A DNA stretch of 64,000 bases from Afipia sp. GAS231 (GCF_900103365.1 NZ_LT629703.1:5380501-5444500); one strand, 5' to 3'; shown: positions 52,776 to 62,983, counted from the stretch's first letter. Notes: a model not told the origin generated them from the letters alone. Made by a program: numbers and translations.

Positions 52776-54440
52776 ATGCGATCGATTGCCAACAGTCTTG
52801 TTACGACCAGCCTCGTTGTCCTGGCCGGGCTCGCCGCCGCACAGGCGCGGGCGGCCGACCTCGACGCCGCTTCGGCGGTCGACGCCGTCACCGTCTATCC
52901 CGATGGCGCCAGCGTCACGCGGGTCATCACACTCGATCTTCCGGCCGGCGACCATTCGGCGATCCTCAAGGATTTTCCGCTGACGCTGGATCCGTCGTCG
53001 CTGCGGGTCGAAGGCGAGGCGGGTGCGAAACTCACCATCGGCGCGATCGACACCAGGCCGCCGCGCGCGGCGCCTCCGGCCAACCTGCCCGAACTCGACA
53101 AGCGCATCGAGGCGCTGAAAGACGAGCGCGCCAACCTGCAGGGCGCGATCGAAGCCGCCGCCGCGCGGCGCAAGTTCGCCGAGCGCTTTGCCGAAGCCTC
53201 ACCGGCCGGCATCGGCGACAAGGGCGAGGCACGCCCCATTGCCGAGTGGCGCGCTGCCTTTGCCGCGGTCGGTGAGGAAGTTGCCTCCGCCGATACGGCG
53301 ATCCGCGACGCCGAACGCAAGCAGCGCGAACTCGACCGGCAGATCGCGCAACTCGAACAGGATCGCGCACAGAAGCCGTCGAACAGGCTCGAAGTGCGGA
53401 TCGACCTGGCGGCGGCTGCCGCCACCAAAGCGACGCTGCGCGTGACCTATGCGGTGCGCAATGCTCGCTGGGTGCCGCTGTACGACGCGCGGCTCGATAC
53501 CGGCGCGAAGGAGCGCAAGCCCGCGCTCGAACTGGTGCGCCGCGCCGAGATCACCCAGAACACTGGCGAGGACTGGTCCAATGTCGCGCTGTCGGTCTCG
53601 ACCGTGCGCACCGCGCGCGGCGGCAACGCGCCGGACCTGAATTCGCTGATCGTGCAGTATCCGCAACCGCCGCGCCCGATGCCGGCGGCACCGATGGGTG
53701 CGGCCTCCGACAGCCAGCGGCTGTTTGCGCGCGGCGGGCTCGCCAAGCTGGCCGAGCCGGCTCCCGAACGCGCCGACGAGCAGCAGGCCACGGCCGATGT
53801 CGGAGGCTTCCAGGTGATGTTCAAGATTCCCGGCCGCGTCAGTCTCGGCGCCAGCGAAGGCGCCAAGAGCCTGCGCGTCTCGAGCGTGACGTTGGCGCCC
53901 GATCTGGCGGTGCGCGCCGTGCCGGTGAGGGATCCGACCGCGTTCCTCGAAGCCAGTTTCAAGCAGAACGAGGACGCGCCGCTGCTGCCGGGCCGGGTCT
54001 CGATTTATCGCGACGGCAGCTTCGTCGGTCGCGGCCAGCTGGCCGCCGCCGGCAAGGACGAGACGGTGCGGCTCGGTTTCGGCGCCGACGACAAGATCAA
54101 GATCGAACGCGCCGTCGTCAAACGCAACGAAGGCTCGGCCGGCCTGATCGTGACGACGTCGAAGACCGACGAGCGTTCGTTCAAGACCACGGTGCGCAAC
54201 GGCCACGACTTCCCGATCAAAATCGCAATCGAGGACCAGTTGCCGGTCAGCGAGAACGAGGAAATCCAGGTCGAAATGCTCCCCGCCACGACGCCGCCGA
54301 CCGCAACCAACTTGCGCGACAAACGCGGCGTGCTGGAATGGGCCTATGACGCCAAGCCCGGCGAGGTCAGGGACATTGCCTTCGCGTGGCGGGTGCGGTG
54401 GCCGAAGGACAAGGGCGTGGTGATGATTCCTTCAGGCTAG
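52776..54440 (+). CDS. DUF4139 family exported protein (mucoidy inhibitor MuiA-like)
   Basis: A 554-residue exported protein. The signal peptide is MRSIANSLVTTSLVVLAGLAAAQARA. The N-terminal DUF4140-like region contains VTVYPDGASVTRVITLDLPAGDH, followed by a helical coiled-coil segment about 100-210 (KDERANLQGAIEAAAARR.., RKQRELDRQIAQLEQDRA) and then the DUF4139 barrel (VTYAVRNARWVPLYDARLDT.., RRAEITQNTGEDWSNVALSVSTVR). It ends with LEWAYDAKPGEVRDIAFAWRVRWPKDKGV. Start set by AAGGAGGG. The family has no settled function. Confidence 0.9.
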   Translation: MRSIANSLVTTSLVVLAGLAAAQARAADLDAASAVDAVTVYPDGASVTRVITLDLPAGDHSAILKDFPLTLDPSSLRVEGEAGAKLTIGAIDTRPPRAAPPANLPELDKRIEALKDERANLQGAIEAAAARRKFAERFAEASPAGIGDKGEARPIAEWRAAFAAVGEEVASADTAIRDAERKQRELDRQIAQLEQDRAQKPSNRLEVRIDLAAAAATKATLRVTYAVRNARWVPLYDARLDTGAKERKPALELVRRAEITQNTGEDWSNVALSVSTVRTARGGNAPDLNSLIVQYPQPPRPMPAAPMGAASDSQRLFARGGLAKLAEPAPERADEQQATADVGGFQVMFKIPGRVSLGASEGAKSLRVSSVTLAPDLAVRAVPVRDPTAFLEASFKQNEDAPLLPGRVSIYRDGSFVGRGQLAAAGKDETVRLGFGADDKIKIERAVVKRNEGSAGLIVTTSKTDERSFKTTVRNGHDFPIKIAIEDQLPVSENEEIQVEMLPATTPPTATNLRDKRGVLEWAYDAKPGEVRDIAFAWRVRWPKDKGVVMIPSG

Positions 54441-54457
54441 GCACCGATGTCGCTGCT

Positions 54458-54483
54458 ACCTCTCCCCGCAAGCGGGGAGAGGT
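54458..54483. terminator. Perfect palindrome between convergent DUF4139 and permease genes
   Basis: ACCTCTCCCCGC / GCGGGGAGAGGT with an AA loop. As a twelve-base perfect hairpin between convergent genes, it can act in both directions. No T tract; it may also be a member of a widespread GC-rich repeat. Confidence 0.6.
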
Positions 54484-54496
54484 GAAGCGCATCGCG

Positions 54497-55405
54497 CTAT
54501 TCCTTCACCGCGCCGGTCAGCGAGGAGACGTAGTAGTCGACGAACAGCGAATAGAACACCGCGACCGGCAGCGAGCCGAGCAGCGAACCCGCCATCAGCG
54601 CGCCCCATTGATAGACGTCGCCGGAGACCAGTTCGGTCAGGATCGCCACCGGGACGGTCTTGTTGGCGCTGCTCTGGATGAAGGCGAGCGCGTAGATGAA
54701 TTCGTTCCACGACAGCGTGAAGGAGAAGATGCCGGCCGAGATCAGGCCGGGCACCGCCAGCGGCAGCGTGATCCGCCACAGGATCTGCAGCCGCGTCGCG
54801 CCGTCGACCAGCGCGCATTCCTCGAGCTCATAGGGGATAGATTTGAAATAACCGATCAGGAGCCAGGTGCAGAACGGCACCAGAAAGGTCGGGTACACCA
54901 GGATCAGCGCCAGCGGACTGTCGAACAGGCCGAACTGCACCACCACCGTCGCCATCGGAATGAACAGGATCGACGGCGGCACCAGATAAGCGAGGTAGAT
55001 CCCGAGGCCGACATAGGGACTGCCGCGGAAGCGCAGCCGCTCGATCGCGTAGGCCGCGAGCGTGGAAGCGAACAATGAAAGGGTCGTCGATCCGATCGCC
55101 ACCAACATCGTGGTCTTCAGCCAGCGCGGATAGGCGGTGTTGAACAGGAGATGCCGGATGTGGTCGATGGTCGGCGAGGTGATCCAGAACGGGTTGTGCT
55201 CCTTGTAATTCAGCAGCTCGGCGTTCGGCTTGAACGAGGTGATCGCCATCCAGTAGAACGGAAACAGCAGGATCAGCACGAAGCAGGACAGCGGCAGATA
55301 GATCATCATCACCCGCCGCGCCCGCGAATCCCACGCCATGGTATCCGGCGTGGCGCTGGCGACGTTGGTGGATTGCAAAACTTGAGTACTTTGCGCGTCA
55401 GTCAT
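54497..55405 (-). CDS. ABC transporter permease 2 (MalG/UgpE-like)
   Basis: A 302-residue inner-membrane permease with six helices. The EAA loop, YELEECALVDGATRLQILWRITLPLAVPG, is near 195-223 and would contact an ATPase. The sequence PFYWMAITSFKPN is typical of carbohydrate-type (CUT1) permeases. The ATG at 55405 lies inside the end of permease 1 (ATGACTGA overlap). No ATPase gene follows; the next gene is convergent. Confidence 0.93.
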   Translation of the reverse strand: MTDAQSTQVLQSTNVASATPDTMAWDSRARRVMMIYLPLSCFVLILLFPFYWMAITSFKPNAELLNYKEHNPFWITSPTIDHIRHLLFNTAYPRWLKTTMLVAIGSTTLSLFASTLAAYAIERLRFRGSPYVGLGIYLAYLVPPSILFIPMATVVVQFGLFDSPLALILVYPTFLVPFCTWLLIGYFKSIPYELEECALVDGATRLQILWRITLPLAVPGLISAGIFSFTLSWNEFIYALAFIQSSANKTVPVAILTELVSGDVYQWGALMAGSLLGSLPVAVFYSLFVDYYVSSLTGAVKE

Positions 55406-56354
55406 TGCTCTCTCCCTGCTGCCATTTGCGGCGGGCAAGGCCGAAGTAACTGAACAAGGTCGCGAACACCAGGAACGGGATCATCGAGACCGCGATCGCG
55501 GCACCTTCGCCAAGTTCGCCGCCGGCGATGCCGCGCTGGAACGCCAACGTCGCCAGCAGATGCGTCGAGTTGACCGGACCGCCGCGGGTGATGGCGTAGA
55601 CCAGCTGGAAATCGGTAAAGGTGAAGATGATCGAGAACGTCATCACGATCGCCAATATCGGCATCATCATCGGGAAGGTGATGTAGCGGAAGCGCTGCCA
55701 GGCCGAGGCGCCGTCCAGCATCGCCGCCTCATAGAGCGAAGGTGAAATTGTCTGCAGGCCGGCCAGCAGCGAGATCGCCACGAACGGTATGCCGCGCCAG
55801 ATATTGGCGGCGATCAGCGAGAACCGCGCCGGCCACGGCGTGCCGAGGAAATCGATATTGTGGGTGCGGATGTGCAGCACGTCGACCAGGAGATAGGAGA
55901 TGATCGAGAACTGCGGATCGTAGATCCACCAGAACGCCAGCGCCGACAGCACCGTCGGCACGATCCACGGCAGCAATATGATGGCGCGCAGCAGGTTCTT
56001 GAACGGAAAATGATTGTTCAGCAGCAGCGCCAGCCAGAAGCCGAGCGCGAATTTTCCGAAGGTGGCGATCGCAGTGTAGATTACGCTGTAGAACACCGCG
56101 TTCCACCACAGGGGATCGCTGAGCAGATACTGAAAGTTTTCGAGGCCGACGAACACGCCGCGCCGGCCGATGGTGGTGTCGGTGAAGGCGAGCCAGACGC
56201 CGAGGCCGAGCGGATAGGTCAGGAATACCGCGAGCAACCCGATCGCCGGCGCGAGGCAGACCGTGATCAGGAACGGCTTGTAGTCGAACAGCCGCACCAG
56301 CCAGCCCGGCTGCCGATGAATGGTTCGCCGCGATGGGAGTGTGGTCACGGACAT
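55398..56354 (-). CDS. ABC transporter permease 1 (MalF/UgpA-like)
   Basis: A 318-residue six-helix permease. FLTYPLGLGVWLAFTDTTIGR and the EAA-type loop SPSLYEAAMLDGASAWQRFRYITFPMM mark it as a CUT1 importer subunit. It is the first permease in the operon and overlaps the second by eight bases. A cloverleaf-like family B repeat lies between the binding-protein stop and this start. The substrate is unknown. Confidence 0.93.
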   Translation of the reverse strand: MSVTTLPSRRTIHRQPGWLVRLFDYKPFLITVCLAPAIGLLAVFLTYPLGLGVWLAFTDTTIGRRGVFVGLENFQYLLSDPLWWNAVFYSVIYTAIATFGKFALGFWLALLLNNHFPFKNLLRAIILLPWIVPTVLSALAFWWIYDPQFSIISYLLVDVLHIRTHNIDFLGTPWPARFSLIAANIWRGIPFVAISLLAGLQTISPSLYEAAMLDGASAWQRFRYITFPMMMPILAIVMTFSIIFTFTDFQLVYAITRGGPVNSTHLLATLAFQRGIAGGELGEGAAIAVSMIPFLVFATLFSYFGLARRKWQQGESND

Positions 56355-56377
56355 CAGGTTTTGATCCTCGGAGCCCA

Positions 56378-56458
56378 GTCATTCCGGGGCGATGCGCGAG
56401 CATCGAACCCGGAATCTCGAGATTCCGGGTCTGGTCCTGCGGACCATCCCGGAATGAC
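56378..56458. repeat. Cloverleaf-like repeat family B, copy 3, inside the ABC operon
   Basis: Outer stem CATTCCGGG / CCCGGAATG with CGATGC-GCGA-GCATCG, CCCGGAATCTCGAGATTCCGGG and GGTCC-TGC-GGACC. It fills the 108-bp gap between the binding-protein and permease 1 genes, on their strand. Confidence 0.9.
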
Positions 56459-56462
56459 GGCA

Positions 56463-57797
56463 TCAAGAGCGGCGGAAATACCGCTTCGCCCGCCGTTCTG
56501 CTTCGGCTGCCGCGGCTTCCGGCGTCGCGGCATCGGTGGCGACGGAGGCGCACATCTGCACCAGCACGTAGTCGGCGTTGACGGCGCCGGTCGCGGTCGA
56601 GATCGGCCCCTTGTAGCCGTTGTAATAGTTGCTCTTCATGGTGTCCTTGAAGATCGCGACCTTGGGATCGCCCGACCACACCGCGGCATCGGCATAAGCC
56701 GCCAGCGGTTGCGCCCAGTAGCCGCTGTTGGCGTTGAGCCAGGGCTCGTACTGCTCCTTTTCCAGCATGAACTGCAGGAAGGCCTTGGCGGCGTTGGGAT
56801 ACGGGCTGTGCTTGAACACCATCGCGTTCAGCGTCAATCCCGACATCGGCGGGACCGGTGCCAGGCCCTTGGGCAGCAACTGGTGTTCGGTATCCTCGGC
56901 GATCGCGGCCGTCGCCGGATCCTTCTTCAGCGAGAAATACAGCGAGACGCCGTTGGCGGTCAGCGCGATTTCGCCGGACGAGTAGGCGCGGTTGTTGCTG
57001 ACGTCGTTCCACGACGGCGTGCCGGCGATGAAGGTCGGATAGAGTTGTTTCAGGTAATTCAGCGCGGCGATGGTTTCCTTGCTGTTGATGATGACGTTGC
57101 CTTCTTCGTCCAGCAGGGAAGCGTTGTGCGACCACAACAGCCAGCTTGCAAAGCCGTTGCCGTCGCCGACGGCGTTGCCGAGCGCGAAGCCCGCCGGCTT
57201 GCCGGCCGCCTGCAGCTTCTTGCAGAGGTCGAGAATCCCGGCATGGTCGTCCGGAACCCGGTCGAAGCCGACCGACTTGAGAATGGACTTGCGGTAGACC
57301 AGCGGGCCGCCGCTGGCGCCGAACGGCAAACCGATCCAGACGTTGCTCTTGCCTTTCATGCCGTATTTCTTGGCCAATGCCAGCCAGCCGCCATAGCGTT
57401 TGCCGATGTAGTCGGCGACGTCGGTGAGTTCGACCAGCTTGTCGACATAGATGTGCGGCGAGTCGCCGAAACCGATGATGATATCCGGGCCGGCGCCTGA
57501 GTTTGATGTCACCGCGGTCTGCTGGTTGATGTCTTCCCAGCCGACGAAGTCGACCTTGACCTCGACGCCGGTCTTGGCGGTGAAGCTGGCGGCATTGGCG
57601 CGGAACACCTCTTCGTCGGCCGGCACGAACCGGACCGGCCGCAGCATGCGCAGGCTCGCGCCTTTTTCGATCGGGAGCGCCGGCGCCGGAACGTCGGCGG
57701 CTTTGATGTCCGCGCGCGCCGATGTGCCGGTGGCCGCAAGCGCCGCAGTGGAAACGCCCAGCACGAGCGCATCGCGACGGGTGATGTCGTTCCTCAT
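56463..57797 (-). CDS. ABC transporter extracellular solute-binding protein
   Basis: A 444-residue family 1 binding protein. A twin-arginine-type leader (TRRDALVLGVSTAALAATGTSARA) suggests Tat export. The body shows PADEEVFRANAASFTAKTGVEVKVDFVGWEDI and GAGPDIIIGFGD, then a region with FGASGGPLVYRKSILKSVGFD, typical of sugar-binding lipoproteins. It is upstream of two permeases. The operon lacks an ATPase, so the importer must borrow one encoded elsewhere. Sugar, polyol or another solute cannot be told. Confidence 0.92.
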   Translation of the reverse strand: MRNDITRRDALVLGVSTAALAATGTSARADIKAADVPAPALPIEKGASLRMLRPVRFVPADEEVFRANAASFTAKTGVEVKVDFVGWEDINQQTAVTSNSGAGPDIIIGFGDSPHIYVDKLVELTDVADYIGKRYGGWLALAKKYGMKGKSNVWIGLPFGASGGPLVYRKSILKSVGFDRVPDDHAGILDLCKKLQAAGKPAGFALGNAVGDGNGFASWLLWSHNASLLDEEGNVIINSKETIAALNYLKQLYPTFIAGTPSWNDVSNNRAYSSGEIALTANGVSLYFSLKKDPATAAIAEDTEHQLLPKGLAPVPPMSGLTLNAMVFKHSPYPNAAKAFLQFMLEKEQYEPWLNANSGYWAQPLAAYADAAVWSGDPKVAIFKDTMKSNYYNGYKGPISTATGAVNADYVLVQMCASVATDAATPEAAAAEAERRAKRYFRRS

Positions 57798-57870
57798 GGT
57801 GTTCTCCCTGTTTTTTGGGTTCCCGGCGTTGAATCGCCGGTGAACCTTCCGTTCGAACGTACTCGCGGTG

Positions 57871-58914
57871 TCAGCTATTCGGTCCGCGATCCATGCTGAC
57901 GGGTTGCCAGCGGCGAAGCGCGGTGTTCTGCAGCACCGACGGATTGACGCAGCTTACCGGCCACATTCCCTGCAGGACCAGTGACAATTCGTAGCCCACA
58001 CGGCGCTTGCGCGCCTCGTCGAAACGTGCCGAGGCCGAGGCGACATGGGCGGTCAGCGTGACGTTTTCCATGGATAGCATCGGGTTGTTGTGCGACGGCG
58101 GTTCTGTTTCCAGCACGTCGAGGGCGGCATGCGAGATCCAGCCTTCCTGCAGCGCCTTGATCAACGCTTCCTCGTCCACCGTGGCGCCGCGGCCGGTGTT
58201 GATGAAGATCGCGCTCTTTTTCATCTGCTTGAAATGCTTCTCGCCGAGCATGTGGTGCACCTCGGGCCGGGCAGGCGCATGCATCGACAGGAAGTCGGAT
58301 TGCGACAGCACCTCCGACAGGGTTGCGGGGATCACGCCATGGTCGGAAATCAGGGTTTCCTGGATGAAGGGATCGTAAGCGATCATCCGCAGGCCGAACG
58401 GGGCGGCGCGCTTGGCGACCGCACGCGCGACGCGGCCGAACGAAATGAAGCCGAGCGTCTGGCCCATCAGCCGCGGGATCTTCAAAAGGGCCGGGCGGCC
58501 CTCGGACCAGCGGCCGGAACGCACCATCTTGTCCTGCTCGACCAGCCGCCGGAAGCCTGAGAGCAACAGCATCATGGCGTGATCGGCGACCTCCTCGATG
58601 AAGGTGTCAGGGATGTTGGTGACGGGGATGCCGCGGGCGGTGGCGGCCTTGACGTCGACGCTGTCGACGCCGACGCTGCCGAGCGTGATCACCTTGCAGT
58701 TTTCCAAAGCGTCGATCACGGTTTTGGTGATCCGCATGCTCTTGGCGTAGATCGCGTCGGCGGTTTTGGCGGCGGCAATGAATTCCGCCTCGTTGGCTGG
58801 CGCCTCGATGATTTCGGCGTCGATCGGATCGAGCGCCTCCTTTTCATAGTCGTAATTGCTGCTGGCGACGGAGAAGCTCGCGCCCTTCGGCGTCAAAATC
58901 CTGAATTTCGGCAT
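57871..58914 (-). CDS. D-isomer 2-hydroxyacid dehydrogenase family protein
   Basis: A 347-residue protein with the 2-hydroxyacid dehydrogenase fold. Catalytic Arg lies in [11 protein letters not shown], Glu in [12 protein letters not shown] and His in [16 protein letters not shown]. The nucleotide motif reads [13 protein letters not shown], lacking two of the three glycines of GxGxxG (Ser and Ala instead), so cofactor binding may be altered. The extended C terminus ([16 protein letters not shown]) is unusual. It is 73 bp upstream of the binding-protein gene on the same strand and may be the first gene of the ABC operon. Substrate unknown. Confidence 0.88.
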   Translation of the reverse strand: MPKFRILTPKGASFSVASSNYDYEKEALDPIDAEIIEAPANEAEFIAAAKTADAIYAKSMRITKTVIDALENCKVITLGSVGVDSVDVKAATARGIPVTNIPDTFIEEVADHAMMLLLSGFRRLVEQDKMVRSGRWSEGRPALLKIPRLMGQTLGFISFGRVARAVAKRAAPFGLRMIAYDPFIQETLISDHGVIPATLSEVLSQSDFLSMHAPARPEVHHMLGEKHFKQMKKSAIFINTGRGATVDEEALIKALQEGWISHAALDVLETEPPSHNNPMLSMENVTLTAHVASASARFDEARKRRVGYELSLVLQGMWPVSCVNPSVLQNTALRRWQPVSMDRGPNS

Positions 58915-59070
58915 TTCCTGTTTCCCCCGATTTTATTCTTCGGTGTTGGTTGTGACGGCGACAACGCGGCGCCGTCTTCATCGTTCACGCGGCCTTTTTC
59001 ACGGCGTTGGCCGTTTTCCGTCGCATTCCCGGTCCTCCGAGGGACCTTCCCTTTTGTCGCCTGGTCAGGA

Positions 59071-59105
59071 CTTCTACGGAGGACGCTTAACAGAGTTCTA
59101 AAGGG
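59071..59105 (+). promoter_or_regulatory. Conserved upstream segment of tandem chemoreceptor 1
   Basis: CTTCTACGGAG then TTAACAGAGTTCTAAAGG, matching CTTCTACGGAG then CGTAACAAAGCGCTAAATGG at 61041-61076. Both lie about 105-115 bp before a GTG start, so they probably share a promoter; the sigma factor is not identified. Confidence 0.5.
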
Positions 59106-59175
59106 TCTCACGATACCGTGCCTTGAATCAATCCGCCAATCGCATGCCCGCGCACCCGCTACCGGAGAAATCCCT

Positions 59176-60861
59176 GTGAAGCTGACCAATATGAAGATCA
59201 CCCCCAAACTCGGTATTTTGGTGGGTGTGACCCTGCTCGGCCTCTGCGCGGCCGGCATCCTCGCGGGTTATTTGATGCAGCGCGAGATGTTCAATGCGCG
59301 CCTCGACCAGACCAAGGCGATCGTCGATATGGGTCTTAATCTGGCGGCCGGCCTGAAGAAGCAGGTCGATGCCGGCGAAATGACCAAGGAAGCTGCGATT
59401 GCCGAGTTAGGCAAGCGGGCCAATACCCTGACCTACGACAAGGGCGCGGGTTACCTGTTCGGCACCGCCTATAACGGCATCACGATTATGGCGCCCGATC
59501 CCAAGCAGGTCGGCACCAACCGCATGGACGTGGTGACCAACGGCCGCAAGCTGTCCGTGGAACTGATGGACGGCGTCAAGGCCAACGGCTCGATCTTGCT
59601 GTTCTATGAATATGTGAAGCCCGGCGAGGAAAAGCCGATCCGCAAGATGGGCTACGCCGTCGCCGTCCCCGGCTTCGACATGTACCTCGGCACCGGCGCC
59701 TATCTCGACGATCTCGATGCCAAGATGAAGCCGATCGCGTGGCTGCTGGGCCTGGCTATTCTCGGTATCGGCGTGATTTCAGGCTCGATCGCCTGGATGA
59801 TCGGCCGCAGCATCAGTAAGCCGCTGGGCGAACTCGGCGCGCGCATGCAGGCACTGGCCGACGGCAAGCTCGACGGCGCGATCCCCGGCCTCGGCCGCGG
59901 CGACGAAGTCGGCGCGATGGCTGCGACCGTGCAGATCTTCAAGGACAATGCGGTCCGCATCCGCGGGCTGGAAGAGGCCGAGGCTGCGACCCAGGCCCGC
60001 GCCAAGGCGGATCGCCGCGCCGCGATGGAAAATATCGCCAGCGATTTCGAGCGCAGCGTCACCGGCATCGTCCGCTCGGTATCGACGGCTGCCGCCGGCA
60101 TGCAGTCGACCGCCCAGTCGATGACGGCGACCGCCAGCGACGCCAGTTCGCGCGCCGCCACGGTCAGCGCCGCAGCCGAAAGCTCGTCGAACAATGTCGG
60201 CACCGTTGCCGCCGCCGCGGAGGAGCTCTCCAGTTCGGTCGGCGAGATCTCCCGCCAGGTGGCGCGCTCCAGCGAGATCGCCAGCAAGGCCGTGGGCGAT
60301 GCCGAGCGTACCAACGCCACCGTCGGCGCGCTCTCGACCGGCGCCGAGAAGATCGGTGAAGTGGTCAAGCTGATCCATTCGATTGCCGCGCAGACCAATT
60401 TGCTGGCGCTGAACGCGACCATCGAAGCGGCGCGCGCCGGTGAATCCGGTCGCGGGTTCGCGGTCGTGGCTTCCGAAGTGAAGGCGCTGGCCAACCAGAC
60501 CGCCAAGGCGACCGAGGAAATCTCGGCGCAGGTTGCCGCGATGCAGGCTTCGACCAGCGAAGCCGTCACCTCGATCGGCGGCATCACCGAGACCATCGCG
60601 CAGATGAGCGAGATCACGGTGAGTATTTCGACCGCGATCGACCAGCAGGGCGATGCCACCCGCGAGATCGCGCGCAACATCCAGTCGGTGGCGGCCGGAT
60701 CGAGCGAGATCAACGCCAATATCGGCGGCGTCACCACCGCGGCCGCAGCGACCGGCAAGGCCGCGTCCGAAGTGCTGTCGAACGCCCGCGAACTCGACAA
60801 CCAGTCCGGCATGCTGCGCAGCGCGGTGGATGAATTTTTGGCCAAGGTCCGCGCGGCGTAA
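59176..60861 (+). CDS. Methyl-accepting chemotaxis protein, tandem copy 1 (single-Cache sensor)
   Basis: A 561-residue chemoreceptor. The GTG start [17 protein letters not shown] has GGAG eight bases upstream. Membrane helix 1 is 13-33, and a single-Cache periplasmic domain follows ([54 protein letters not shown]). Helix 2, HAMP ([15 protein letters not shown]) and the cytoplasmic domain with [29 protein letters not shown] come next. Its neighbour downstream is a near duplicate that differs mainly in the sensor. The ligand is not known. Confidence 0.93.
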   Translation: MKLTNMKITPKLGILVGVTLLGLCAAGILAGYLMQREMFNARLDQTKAIVDMGLNLAAGLKKQVDAGEMTKEAAIAELGKRANTLTYDKGAGYLFGTAYNGITIMAPDPKQVGTNRMDVVTNGRKLSVELMDGVKANGSILLFYEYVKPGEEKPIRKMGYAVAVPGFDMYLGTGAYLDDLDAKMKPIAWLLGLAILGIGVISGSIAWMIGRSISKPLGELGARMQALADGKLDGAIPGLGRGDEVGAMAATVQIFKDNAVRIRGLEEAEAATQARAKADRRAAMENIASDFERSVTGIVRSVSTAAAGMQSTAQSMTATASDASSRAATVSAAAESSSNNVGTVAAAAEELSSSVGEISRQVARSSEIASKAVGDAERTNATVGALSTGAEKIGEVVKLIHSIAAQTNLLALNATIEAARAGESGRGFAVVASEVKALANQTAKATEEISAQVAAMQASTSEAVTSIGGITETIAQMSEITVSISTAIDQQGDATREIARNIQSVAAGSSEINANIGGVTTAAAATGKAASEVLSNARELDNQSGMLRSAVDEFLAKVRAA

Positions 60862-60886
60862 GTTTCACGCGTCACACCCAAACGTC

Positions 60887-60978
60887 GTCATGCCCGGGCT
60901 TGTCCCGGGCATCCACGTCTTTGGACGCAGCGAAAAGAAAGTAAGTCGTGGATGGCCGGGTCAAGCCCGGCCATGACG
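60887..60978. repeat. Palindromic repeat family A, copy 4
   Basis: GTCATGCCCGGGCTTGTCCC at the left and GGTCAAGCCCGGCCATGACG at the right, with CATCCACG / CGTGGATG. It separates the two tandem chemoreceptors. In the right arm one base of the ACAAG loop is changed (TCAAG). Confidence 0.92.
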
Positions 60979-61040
60979 ATAGAGTTGGGCGTCGGGCGCC
61001 TCGCTGCTGTCTGACGATTGCTGCTTTTTTCGTGCCCGTG

Positions 61041-61076
61041 CTTCTACGGAGCCGTTTCGTAACAAAGCGCTAAATG
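61041..61076 (+). promoter_or_regulatory. Conserved upstream segment of tandem chemoreceptor 2
   Basis: CTTCTACGGAGCCGTTTCGT followed by AACAAAGCGCTAAATGG, the counterpart of 59071-59105. The similarity survived after the coding sequences had diverged. Confidence 0.5.
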
Positions 61077-61155
61077 GTGGGGAACTAGCGTGGCGCCGAC
61101 CGTTCCCTCGCGAATCGCGTGCGCGTCCAGCGCGCCATTTTTCCGGAGATCTCCC

Positions 61156-62841
61156 GTGAAGCTGACCAATATGACGATCACCCCCAAACTCGGTATTTTG
61201 GTGGGCGTGACCTTGCTCGGCCTTTGCGCGGCGGGCGTTCTCGCCGGCTACCTCGTGCAACGCGAAATGATGAACGCCAAGATCGACCAGCTTCACGCGG
61301 TCGTCGACATGGCGCGCAACATGGCGGCCGGGCTGCAGAAGCAGGTCGATGCCGGCCAGATGACCAAGGAAGCGGCGATCGCGGAATTCGGCAAGCGCGG
61401 CAATTCGCTGACCTTCGACAAGGGCCAGGGCTATCTGTTCGGCTCGACCATGGAAGGCGTCACGGTGCTGGCGCCCGATCCCAGGCAGATCGGCCAGAAC
61501 CGCCTCGATACCATCACCAATGGAAGAAACATCGGGCGCGAATGGCGCGATGGCGTTGCCGCCAAGGGCGAGCACACCATGGTCTACGAGTATATGAGGC
61601 CCGGTGAGGAAAAGCCGATCCGCAAGATCGCCTATGCGGCCGCCATTCCCGGCTGGAACATCTATGTCGGCAACGGCGCCTATCTCGACGATCTCGATGC
61701 CAAGTTGGCGCCGATCGCGTGGCTGCTGGCCTTGGCCATTCTCGGTATCGGCCTGATTGCGGGCTGCATCGCCTGGGTGATCGGCCGCAGCATTTCCAAG
61801 CCACTCGGCGCCCTCGGCGACCGCATGCGGGCGCTGGCCGACGGCAAGCTCGACGGCGAGATTCCTGGCCTCGGCCGCGGCGACGAAGTCGGCGCGATGG
61901 CCGCCACCGTGCAGATCTTCAAGGACAACGCGGTCCGCATCCGCGGGCTCGAAGAGGCTGAGGCTGCGACCCAGGCCCGGACCGCGGCGGAGCGCCGCGT
62001 GGCGATGGAGAATATCGCCAGCGATTTTGAGCGCAGCGTCACCGGTATCGTCCGTTCGGTATCGACGGCTGCCGCCGGCATGCAGTCCACCGCGCAGTCG
62101 ATGACGACGACCGCCAGCGACGCCAGTGCGCGCGCCGCCACCGTCAGCGCAGCCTCCGAAAGCTCGTCGAACAATGTCGGCACCGTTGCCGCCGCCGCGG
62201 AGGAATTGTCGAGTTCCGTGGGCGAGATTTCCCGGCAGGTGGCGCGCTCCAGCGAGATCGCCAGCAAGGCGGTCGGCGATGCCGAGCGCACCAACGCCAC
62301 CGTCGGCGCGTTGTCGACCGGCGCCGAGAAGATCGGCGAAGTCGTGAAACTTATTCACTCCATCGCCGCGCAGACCAATTTGCTCGCGCTGAACGCCACC
62401 ATCGAGGCCGCGCGCGCCGGCGAGTCCGGCCGCGGTTTTGCGGTCGTCGCTTCCGAAGTGAAGGCGCTGGCCAACCAGACCGCCAAGGCGACCGAGGAAA
62501 TCTCGGCGCAGGTTGCGGCGATGCAGGCTTCGACCAACGAAGCTGTGACCTCGATCGGCGGCATCACCGAGACCATCGCCCAGATGAGCGAAATCACGGT
62601 CTCGATTTCGACCGCGATCGACCAGCAGGGCGACGCCACCCGCGAGATCGCGCGCAACATCCAGTCGGTGGCGGCAGGCTCCAGCGAGATCAACGCCAAT
62701 ATCGGCGGCGTCACCACGGCGGCAGCGGCGACCGGCAAGGCTGCCTCCGAAGTGCTGTCGAACGCCCGCGAACTCGACAACCAGTCCGGTATGCTGCGCA
62801 GCGCGGTCGATGAGTTTTTGGCCAAGGTCCGCGCGGCGTAA
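61156..62841 (+). CDS. Methyl-accepting chemotaxis protein, tandem copy 2
   Basis: A 561-residue paralogue of the preceding receptor, also starting at GTG ([17 protein letters not shown]) with GGAG eight bases upstream. The sensor differs ([74 protein letters not shown]), which suggests a different or broader ligand. The last 220 or so residues are identical to copy 1 except for one Ser/Asn difference, so both should signal to the same CheA-CheW arrays. Confidence 0.93.
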   Translation: MKLTNMTITPKLGILVGVTLLGLCAAGVLAGYLVQREMMNAKIDQLHAVVDMARNMAAGLQKQVDAGQMTKEAAIAEFGKRGNSLTFDKGQGYLFGSTMEGVTVLAPDPRQIGQNRLDTITNGRNIGREWRDGVAAKGEHTMVYEYMRPGEEKPIRKIAYAAAIPGWNIYVGNGAYLDDLDAKLAPIAWLLALAILGIGLIAGCIAWVIGRSISKPLGALGDRMRALADGKLDGEIPGLGRGDEVGAMAATVQIFKDNAVRIRGLEEAEAATQARTAAERRVAMENIASDFERSVTGIVRSVSTAAAGMQSTAQSMTTTASDASARAATVSAASESSSNNVGTVAAAAEELSSSVGEISRQVARSSEIASKAVGDAERTNATVGALSTGAEKIGEVVKLIHSIAAQTNLLALNATIEAARAGESGRGFAVVASEVKALANQTAKATEEISAQVAAMQASTNEAVTSIGGITETIAQMSEITVSISTAIDQQGDATREIARNIQSVAAGSSEINANIGGVTTAAAATGKAASEVLSNARELDNQSGMLRSAVDEFLAKVRAA

Positions 62842-62855
62842 CCAGCGATCACCGT

Positions 62856-62967
62856 CGCGTTCCCCGGATGCAGCGCAGCACGTAGTGATGCGCTGCTGGT
62901 CCGGGGTCCATGGGTCCCGGCTCTGCGGCGCAGCGTGAAGGACGCTGCACCGCGTCCGGGACACGTA
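62856..62967. repeat. GC-rich imperfect inverted repeat downstream of the chemoreceptors
   Basis: GCGTTCCCCGGATGCAGCGCAGC at the left, GCGCAGCGTGAAGGACGC and GCGTCCGGGACACG at the right, with GGTCCGGGGTCCATGGGTCCC in the middle. Contains several internal hairpins; no coding content. Confidence 0.6.
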
Positions 62968-62983
62968 ATTTGTCGGAGCGCCG

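Noticed and set aside
60961..62964. 667-codon open frame opposite chemoreceptor copy 2
   Set aside because: Shadow of the chemoreceptor coding strand; composition is Gly/Arg/Asp-rich and has no recognisable fold.
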